From contig LSRX01000466.1 in assembly GCA_001939145.1 (NCBI GenBank), forward strand, positions 220,433-284,432: 64,000 nucleotides of DNA, in the 5' to 3' direction. Position 1 is the first letter of the stretch; each line of letters begins with the position of its first letter. A program made the position numbers and the translations under genes. Below, one piece after another: positions 56,346 to 64,000 of this stretch. The notes beneath the pieces were generated by a model. That model worked only from the letters and a program-made list of their open reading frames with translations, was not told the DNA's origin and did no database searches. Source of the DNA: Symbiodinium microadriaticum (lineage: Eukaryota > Sar > Dinophyceae > Suessiales > Symbiodiniaceae).

Positions 56346-57186
56346 TGACGCATCGTACGCTAATGTATTTTTAAGTCTACCAGTAGCTTAATCTTTGTCC
56401 TGCATGTCTTATCTGTATGGCTCTGGATAGTTCGTGTTAAGTACCGGCTGCATTGCAAGATGTGTTTCTATGTTTTTAATGTGTCTCCCCCTGCTTACTT
56501 GATGAGACGTTATTCCTAAAGACTGTTTCTTGTATCCCTGCTTTACGTTTGTCTCAGCAGCCGATGCTTTGTTAAGCAGTTGTTTTCAATTTCTTCATGC
56601 CGCTTTCGGCAAAACAAGGATGTCTAGAGGTTCAGTGAAATGCTATATCCTCTTTATCCAGGTGCTGTAATGATTCTTGCATACCGGTCTTAGCTGTTTT
56701 AGTGTTTCGGGGTAGTGTCGTTTTCCGCTTCAAGTTTTTCGTGGTTGGCATTAGTGTGGCACAAGCAAGCAACCACAGCGTCCCCCTCCCTATGCCTTAG
56801 GCTTCTTTGCTACTGCCAGTGCTTGTAGCATCATTATTGATTTTATTCATAGTTGTTATTCATGTTCGTAGTTTTACTTTTTCAGTTCGTGTATGTATTG
56901 TCTCGTGGCGCCAGGCAGCGCGACTGGAGAGCCTCCGAGACTTGCTTGCAGTCTGGGTACACCAAGAAGAGGGTTCAGGGATGGGAACAGCTGGGATCGT
57001 GTCTCTTGATATTAGAAAAGAAAAGGGCCTGCGAGAGCCCTGCGTCGCCACTGCCGTAGGCTTGGGAAGCATCCAGGAGCCTTTCGGAGGAAGATGAACC
57101 TGGAACGTCGGATCGACGTCCTGGACGAGAGGAGCCTCCTTCTCTACTCAGTAGATGTAAGTCGCAGCTCTGCGCAAGCATGGCTC

Positions 57187-59560
57187 CTAAAGCAATCGGA
57201 AGGGTAAGGAAATTGTCACGGCGAATTCTTTTTGTTCTTGTTGCACACTCCAAGCAATCGGAACGGTAAGGAAATTGTCACGGCCAATTCCGTTCGTTCT
57301 TGTTGCACACTCCAAGCAATCGGAAGGGTAAGGAAACTGTCACGGCGAATTCTGCCTGGTGTTGTTGCACACTCCAAGCAATCGGAAGGGTAAGGCAACT
57401 GTCACGGCGAATTCTGTCTGTTCTTGTTGCACTCTCCAAGCAATCAGAAGGATAAGGAAAGTGTCACGGCGAATTCTGTTTGTTCTTGTTGCACACTCCA
57501 CGCAATCCGAAGGGTAAGGAAAGTGTCACGGCGAATTCTGTTTGGTCTTGTTGCACACTCCAAGCAATCGGGAGGGTAAGGAAACTGTCACGGCGAATTC
57601 TGTTTGTTCTTGTTGCACACTCCAAGCACTCGGAAGTGTAAGGAAATTGTCACGGCGAATTCTGTTTGGTCTTGTTGCACACTCCAAGCAACCGGAAGGC
57701 TAAGGAAATTGTCCTGGCGAATTCTGTTTGTTCTTGTTGAACACACCAAGCAATCGGAACGGTAAGGAAATTGTCACGGCCAATTCCGTTCGCTCTTGTT
57801 GCACACTCCCTGCAATCGGAAGGGTAAGGAAATTGTCACAGCGAATTCTGTTTGTTCTTGCTCCAAGCAATCGAAAGGGTAAGGAAATTGTCACGGCGAA
57901 CTCTGCTTTTTCTTGTTGCACACTCCATGCAATCGGAAGGGTAAGGAAAGTGTCACGGCGAATTCTGTTTGTTCTTGTTGCACACTCCAAGCAATCAGAA
58001 TGGTAAGGAAATTGTCACAGCGAATTCTGTTTGTTCTTGTTGCACACTCCAAGCAATCGGAAGGGTAAGGAAATTGTCACGGCGAATTCTGTTTGTTCTT
58101 GTTGCACACTCCAAGCAATCGGAAGGGTAAGGAAATTGTCACGGCGAATTCTGTCTGTTCTTGTTGCACACTCCAAGCAATCGGAAGGGTAAGGAAATTG
58201 TCACGGCGAATTCTGTCTGTTCTTGTTGCACACTCCAAGCAATCGGAAGGGTAAGGAAACTGTCACGGCGAATTCTGTCTGTTCTTGTCGCACACTCCAA
58301 GCAATCGGAAGGGTAAGGAAATTGTCACGGCGAATTCTGTCTGTTCTTGTTGCACACTCCAAGCAATCGGAAGGGTAAGGAAACTGTCACGGCGAATTCT
58401 GTCTGTTCTTGTTGCACACTCCAAGCAATCGGAAGGGTAAGGAAACTGTCACGGCGAATTCTGTCTGTTCTTGTTGCACACTCCAAGCAATCGGAAGGGT
58501 AAGGAAACTGTCACGGCGAATTCTGTCTGTTCTTGTTGCACACTCCAAGCAATCGGAAGGGTAAGGAAACTGTCACGGCGAATTCTGTCTGTTCTTGTTG
58601 CACACTCCAAGCAATCGGAAGGGTAAGGAAACTGTCACGGCGAATTCTGTCTGTTCTTGTTGCACACTCCAAGCAATCGGAAGGGTAAGGAAACTGTCAC
58701 GGCGAATTCTGTCTGTTCTTGTTGCACACTCCAAGCAATCGGAAGGGTAAGGAAACTGTCACGGCGAATTCTGTCTGTTCTTGTTGCACACTCCAAGCAA
58801 TCGGAAGGGTAAGGAAACTGTCACGGCGAATTCTGTCTGTTCTTGTTGCACACTCCAAGCAATCGGAAGGGTAAGGAAACTGTCACGGCGAATTCTGTCT
58901 GTTCTTGTTGCACACTCCAAGCAATCGGAAGGGTAAGGAAACTGTCACGGCGAATTCTGTCTGTTCTTGTTGCACACTCCAAGCAATCAGAAGGGTAAGG
59001 AAACTGTCACGGCGAATTCGTTCTGTTCTTGTTGAATTTGTCACGGCGAATTCTGTTTGTTCTTGTTGCACATTCCCACCAATCGGGAGTGTAAGGAAAC
59101 TGTCACGGCGAATTCTGTCTGTTCTTGCTGCACATTCCAAGCAAATCGGAAGGGTAAGGAAACTATCACGGCGAATGCTGTCTGTTCCTGTTGCACATTC
59201 CCGCCAATCGGGAGTGTAAGGAAACTGTCGCGGCGAATTCTGTCTGTTCTTGTTGCACACTCCAAGCAATTAGAAGGGTAAGGAAACTGTCACGGCGAGA
59301 TCTAAATCTTTCTGTTCTTCTTGCACACTCCAAGCAATCGGGAGGGTAAGGAAACTGTCACGGCGAATTCTGTTTGTTCTTGTTGCAAACTCCAAGCAAT
59401 CGGAAGGGTATGGAAACTGTCACGGCGAATTCTTTTTGTTCTTGTTGCACTCTCCAAGCAATCGGAAGGGTAACGAAATTGTCCCGGCGAATTCTTTTTG
59501 TTCTTGTTTCACACTCCAAGCAATCGGAACGGTACGAAAACTGTCACGGCGAATTCTGTA
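57187..59560. repeat. 62-bp tandem satellite array, about 38 copies
   Basis: Unit core CCAAGCAATCGGAAGGGTAA, then GGAAACTGTCACGGCGAATT and CTGTCTGTTCTTGTTGCACA. Period confirmed as 62 at 58441/58503/58565. Copies from about 58240 to 58980 are nearly identical; both edges are diverged, with insertions and a truncated unit near 59030. Most units contain GAATTC. Confidence 0.95.
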
Positions 59561-59574
59561 AGCCCCTAAACCCT

Positions 59575-60625
59575 TTGTTGCCTTTGTTCTGGCTTCGAGA
59601 TGAAGCCTCAATGCAAAGAAGTTCGATTTGTTGCCGTCGTTTTGGCTTCGCAGAGATCTCCGATCGCATGTGCCAGTGCAAAGAAGGACTATTTGCTGCC
59701 GTTGTTTTGGTTTCGAAGTGATGCTCCACTGCAATAAACCATGACTTCTTGCCATTATTGTTGTTGTTGTTGTTTTGACTTCGACTTCATGCCCCAGTGG
59801 TAAGAGCTACGATATGCTACCGGGCTGTTGCCTCCGTTGTTCTTGGTAGGTGCGCCACGAGCGACCCCTGATAAAACGCACTTGCTTCGAAGTGATGCCC
59901 CAGTGCCAAGCAGTGCCATTTGTTGCCGTTGTCTTGGCCTGGAAGTGATGCCCAGGTCAAGAGATACGCTTTGTTGCCGTTGTTTTGGACTCGAAGTGAT
60001 TCCCGAGTGCTAAGAAGTACGTTTTGTTGCCGTGGTGTTGGCCTTGAAGTGATGCCCCAATGCCAAGAAGTACGACTTCTTGAAGTGTTGCCCCAGGGCT
60101 AACGTGTACGACTTGTTGCCATTGTTTTGTATTCGAAGTTTCGAAGTGATGCCCCAGATCTAAACCGCACGATTTGTTGCCGTTGCTGCTACGAAGTGAT
60201 GCCCAGTGTTAGACGAACGATTTGTTGCCGTTGCTTTGGCCTCGAAATGACGGACGTTTCATGTCTAAGAAGTGCGATTTGATGCCGTTGTGTTGGCCTC
60301 GAAGTGCTGCCCCAGCGCTGAGAAATATAAATATTTGATTTATTGTTTCGAAGTGATGCCCCAGTGCTAGGAAGTGCGACTTGTTGCCGTTATTTTGGCT
60401 TCGAAGTGATGCCCCAGTGCTAAGAAGCAAGATCTGTCGCCGTCATTGTGGCTTCGAAGTGATTTCCCAGTGTTAAGATTTGCGACTTGTTGCCATTGTT
60501 CTGGCTTCGAAGTGGTGCCGCGCTGTGGTAAGAAGTACGATTTGCTGCCGTTGTGTTGGCCTCGAACCGATGCCTCAGTGCTAAGAAGTTCGATTTGTTG
60601 CCGTTGGTTTGGTTTCGACTCTCAT
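59575..60625. repeat. Degenerate array with about 53-bp period
   Basis: About 18-20 diverged copies around TTGTTGCCGTTGTTTTGGCT, then TCGAAGTGATGCCCCAGTGC and TAAGAAGTACGAT. It follows directly on the 62-bp array after a CCCCTAAACCC motif. Confidence 0.85.
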
Positions 60626-61227
60626 CCTGAACCCTAGCTAAGCCAGGATCCGCGCCGTGGATGAGGAGATGGCCCTTGCTGGCAGCGATGCCGAGCTGGC
60701 AGCCGAGCTGCTGGAGAAGCGGCAGGACACCCTTAGCCAGCAACTTCATAAGTTGATCGGAGCATCGCAGCATCACGGCATATAGCAGACGCATCCTCGG
60801 ACCAGCCTTGCAAGATCATGTCGGAGGCTTTGGAGACTGAGCAGAACATGCTCTTCCAGGATTGGGAGGAGCCTTGAATAGCTTTGCCGGAGATTGCTCC
60901 AGCTTCCTTTGCCAAGTCCCATACCCCCTGGACCCTTGAATAAGGCCAGAAGCCCTTCAACTCAGACTCCCCAGACCCTAAACCCTGAGCCCCCATAGAC
61001 CCTAGACCCCCGTTAGAGCCGGCCTTCTTGTCGCAGGAGCTCGAAGATGCCTCGGCAGGAGCAAGACAGAGAAAAAGACCTTGCCATCATTTGGGGCTTT
61101 AGGCTTTAGGGTCATCGAGCTGATAACCTTGGCATGGGGGTTCTCAGTCGGGTGTATGGTGGTTCTATTGTTGTCTACAGCAAGACAAGAAAGAAGGCCC
61201 ACATCTTCGTCCGAGCCAGTCGCGCAG

Positions 61228-63062
61228 GTCATGGCCAGCATGATGGAGCTTTATCGCAACGAGTGCTCCGGCTTGAAGGGCGAGCCCAAGTTATGAAGAG
61301 CCCACCACAAAGACTGACCAGATAATTTTGATAGAGCTTACGTGCAAAAGAACAGGCATACCGTTCCCCGTGATACAGTATTCGTTTCTTTGTGCATACA
61401 TCTTTCCATTTTCTTGCTTCGTCTGTTGCATGCAGAAAGTCTTGTTCCCAGGCTCGTCGATCTTCTGGTTCCCAAGAGCACCGGCACTTCCCCGTGCCTT
61501 GGCTTCCTGGTGGCCGAGAGTTGTTTAGGGCTTAGGCTTTAGTCGTAGGGATCTGTTGACAGTACTTGGTAGTGCCGGTGTCTGCAGGAAGCGGAGGAGT
61601 CAAAATCCTGGTGCTGGGTCCTCAGCGCAATTGAGATGCACGCGAACAGGGTGACAACATGTAGATGCAAAGAAAAATAGGACAGCCAGTTATAGGGTAT
61701 GTCTGTGTGTATATATGTATATACGTATATGACCGTATCTGTATATGTATATACATGTCTCTTAATCTTCGGTGTGGTGGGTAGGAATTCAGAGTTCAGT
61801 TTACAGATCGTAAGAATAGCCGCGATCATGTTGTCTCGTGGCCATAGAACGAATGCGGCTGGGCAAATTGCCCGGGGGGCCTGACCCGCCCCCTATGCCA
61901 GGGAGAAGAAGAGAGAGAGTGTGTTGTCGTATACCTTTACGGCTCCTTTTTCTCGGGCCTTCGGTTGTTGTTTCATGTCTCCCCAATAAGGCCCAAACAG
62001 CAAGGGCTGAGCGAGTCGGCTCTGGGGACTTCACCCGTCCCCTACGGCCCGGAGAACATGGAACAGAACAGCGAGAGAGTTGCTTACCCAGGTCCAACGT
62101 GGCCAAACACAGTCTCATAGTTATAGTGACGTGCGTGTCCCTTTGCACCCTTTCAGCATCACCCAGATGGCAGACAGAGACAAAGCCTGCAGCGCACACA
62201 CACACACACACGCGCGCACACATACACACACCTTTAAAAAAAAGAGAAAGGCATGTAGCTCTATATCTATCTATCTATCTATCTATCTATCTGCCTATAT
62301 ATTCTCATACATTTGTGGAGATGTATGTATGCTTCTTTTTTTGATTCTTCCCCCCCCCCCGCCTTTCGGACTCCTTTTCTTTGGTCTTGGCTCAGTCGGC
62401 AGCTTTGGAGCAGAAGCTCAACGTCCGCGTGGACAAGGCCAGAATTAGATTCGCTTAGGTTTTAGAAGGTTTAGAGGGTTTAGGGAATTAGATTAGGGTT
62501 TTTAGGGTTTTACAGGGTTTATGTGGCTTGTAGGGTTTATAGGGTTTAGAGTAACCCCCCCCAGATTAGGTTATGTTACAGTCTTTTATGCTGAATGTGA
62601 GGGTTTAGGGGTTATAGGGTTTAGGGAAAGTAGGTTATAATAAGGAACCCCCCCCCCAGAATAGCAGTGGTATGTACTTCTGTTGGCCCCTATATTGGGT
62701 TTGGAGGGTTATGTTACATTCTTTTTTATGCCAAAGGACACCGTTCTATTCAACGGTTACATACATTCAACAGTTATATACTAGAGTATAGTTCGCTGTA
62801 TATTCTACTGTACAGTGATATATCACACGATGTTATGATAGCGCACCATACAGTTATGTACTAACTATATGCTGTGAACACCTCCACAGGGTTTGAAGCT
62901 TGAGTTGGCGGATTTCGGAAAGTGAGGGATTTGAGTCATCGGATTCAGGGGGGTCTGGGGGGGTTTCCTGAATGCCGGAGCCCTGCCTGCAACCCCTTCC
63001 GCAGTCCGGCGCGGTGCAAATTGAGCACCTGCGGGAGGAGGAGTGCAAGACGGCGGAGGCCC
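61228..63062 (+). CDS. Kinesin-14-like motor domain, second half (continues past the last exon seen)
   Basis: Exon 61228-61262 (VMASMMELYRNE) splices through a GT-AG intron to an exon from 61452 (LVDLLVPKSTG); the join restores ELYRNELVDLL, the beta-4/alpha-3 region of kinesins. About 62398-62445 (LEQKLNVRVDKA) and about 63005-63060 (GAVQIEHLREEECKTAEA) match the next segment (KLxVRxDxxGxVxIExxxEEExxTxEE). Switch I (NxxSSRSH), switch II and the motor's end were not found and should lie further downstream, in 63.1-64 kb or beyond. The boundaries of the last two exons are approximate. Confidence 0.8.
62190..62300. repeat. (CA)n/(CG)n and (ATCT)n microsatellites
   Basis: CA run with CGCGCG at about 62195-62230 and an ATCT run at about 62262-62292; intronic in the kinesin gene. 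Confidence 0.9.
62455..62640. repeat. Interstitial telomere-like TTTAGGG repeats
   Basis: Degenerate GGGTTTAGGG/GGGTTTATAGGG units directly after a kinesin exon end, alternating with C tracts. Confidence 0.85.
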
Positions 63063-63679
63063 CTGGTGTCACAGCCAACAAAGGTTTCTGTTCATGGCGA
63101 GCTGGCACGGGTTCATGGCGACAGACAGGGAGGAGAGCCAGTCAAGAGCCACCGAAAGCAAGAATCTTCCGGAGGCTTTGTCCGATCTCCTGGAGCCGGC
63201 TGCTTATCTCCGGGATCTTTTTGAAGCACTGTTTTGAAGAACATGGGCTTCTGTGAGGCAGTGAGTTGCCGGAAAGGGATCGGATGCTAAGGCGAGGAAA
63301 TCAGATGAGGACCGTCTGCCTGGTGCCCAAGCACCTTTCCTGGCAGCATGAACTCTTCACTCGTAGCTGAAGCCCACCATTCTGAAACCTGAAACCACTC
63401 TGAAAGGGAACTCGGACAGCCTTTGCAGCCACAGGCGCCACCAAGATGAACAGCGAGAGCCCGGATCCTACCGTGGCATCAGAAACGTCACTTTGAGCTA
63501 CTCGTACGTGCAGTTCGTGATCCCTCCATCACGGGGTCCATGTTCTGACAGTCTTCGATAGGCGTTGCTTGCCCTCCATGCGCTTGTCACACTGCTTTGT
63601 GCTATCATGTCATATCTGATGTCTTATGTATATTGCATAGTATACAGGGTGTGAACTCATTTGCGCACCTGCACACACC
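63063..63679. other. Possible further kinesin intron and exons, unresolved
   Basis: Here I expected the SSRSH switch region of the motor and did not find it. Open frames exist but none matches. Confidence 0.35.
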
Positions 63680-63745
63680 TGCGCGCGCACGCACACACAC
63701 ACACACACACACACTCTCTCTCTCTCTCTCTCTTTCTCTATTTTC

Positions 63746-63776
<31 letters not shown>

Positions 63777-63835
63777 GCTCTCTCTCTCTAGATATGTAGA
63801 TGTTGTGTGTATATATATATATACACACACGCCTA
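63680..63835. repeat. (CA)n-(CT)n-(TA)n compound microsatellite
   Basis: CA run, two CT runs broken by TTTCTATTTTCGTCTG, then TA and CA runs. Confidence 0.95.
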
Positions 63836-63982
63836 GATACATATACATGTGCACGTGCGAATCTGTGTTGGTTTATTTATCAGAACGGGCCACCCTGGGA
63901 GTGCAGTTGTTTGCGTGTTTTGCGGTCATTTTGTGGTCAAAGCTCCTAGCGTACAGGTAGTACTGGCAAAATCCAAAAACCA

Positions 63983-64000
63983 AAAAAAAAAAAAAAAAAA
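63983..64000. repeat. A homopolymer at the window end
   Basis: About 18 A residues after CCAAAAACC. It could be a retroposed poly(A) tail or an unassembled homopolymer edge; the window ends here. Confidence 0.7.

Larger units (their letters stand above)
51862..61227 (+). other. 9366-base kinesin intron hosting another gene and three satellites
   Basis: Begins GTGCC after ...QFT and ends GCGCAG before VMASMMELYRNE; both sides are phase 0 and the joined peptide matches kinesin beta-4. Contents in order: unremarkable DNA to about 53.5 kb, NFACT-R exons, a 39-bp repeat, a 62-bp satellite and a 53-bp-period repeat. An isolated exon-like block follows at about 60650-60780 (DEEMALAGSDAELAAELLEK), not assigned. 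Confidence 0.8.

Noticed and set aside
57187..59560. CRISPR array
   Set aside because: Units of 62 bases repeat end to end without unique spacers, and the host is eukaryotic.
63983..64000. Second retroelement tail
   Set aside because: The A run coincides with the window edge and has no visible element or flanking repeat; kept only as a homopolymer.

Overview
This window reads as nuclear DNA of a dinoflagellate, most likely a photosynthetic one, though I cannot name the genus. Four things point there. A 17-base perfect match to the 3' part of the dinoflagellate spliced leader (dinoSL) lies at 36507-36523. Introns begin with GT, GC or GA and almost always end AG|G. Telomere-like TTTAGGG repeats are scattered through introns and intergenic DNA. 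Every gene I can support is on the + strand, amid heavy satellite and microsatellite content.

Layout. 0-8.6 kb: an intronless secreted VWF-D protein, an unrecognised multi-exon gene, a TRIAP1/Mdm35-like twin-CX9C protein and a JmjC (NO66/MINA-type) oxygenase. 8.9-14 kb: a long TG microsatellite, a possible cysteine-rich gene and a terminal exon of an unknown gene. 14-21.5 kb: a nitrogen-assimilation pair, namely a 1323-residue cytochrome b5-NirB-NirD fusion nitrite reductase followed by an AMT-type ammonium transporter that is broken by an assembly gap. 23-28 kb: a short-chain dehydrogenase and a three-exon cytochrome P450. 31.5-33.2 kb: ankyrin-repeat exons. 33.5-36.1 kb: a 53-bp satellite array with repeated flanks.

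36.5-44.97 kb: a non-LTR retroelement of about 8.45 kb. It starts with a dinoSL relict, ends in poly(A) and is flanked by a 10-13 base direct repeat. It carries a coiled-coil ORF1, then an endonuclease/reverse transcriptase ORF2 in the same frame separated only by TGA codons, then two large downstream reading frames of unknown type. The last of these holds five copies of an unrecognised domain.

46.7-63.1 kb: a kinesin-14-like gene. Its motor domain can be joined exon by exon at exact phases across a 9366-base GT-AG intron (51862-61227). Within that intron, on the same strand, lie exons of an NFACT-R (DUF814) protein and three different tandem-repeat arrays.

Exon joins were made by eye from protein-family expectation and splice consensus. 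Those given to the base were phase-checked; those marked 'about' were not. Long stretches (4.5-6.3, 9.3-12.2, 21.5-23.0, 24.2-26.1, 28.1-30.9 and 45.0-46.7 kb) hold nothing I can defend as a gene.
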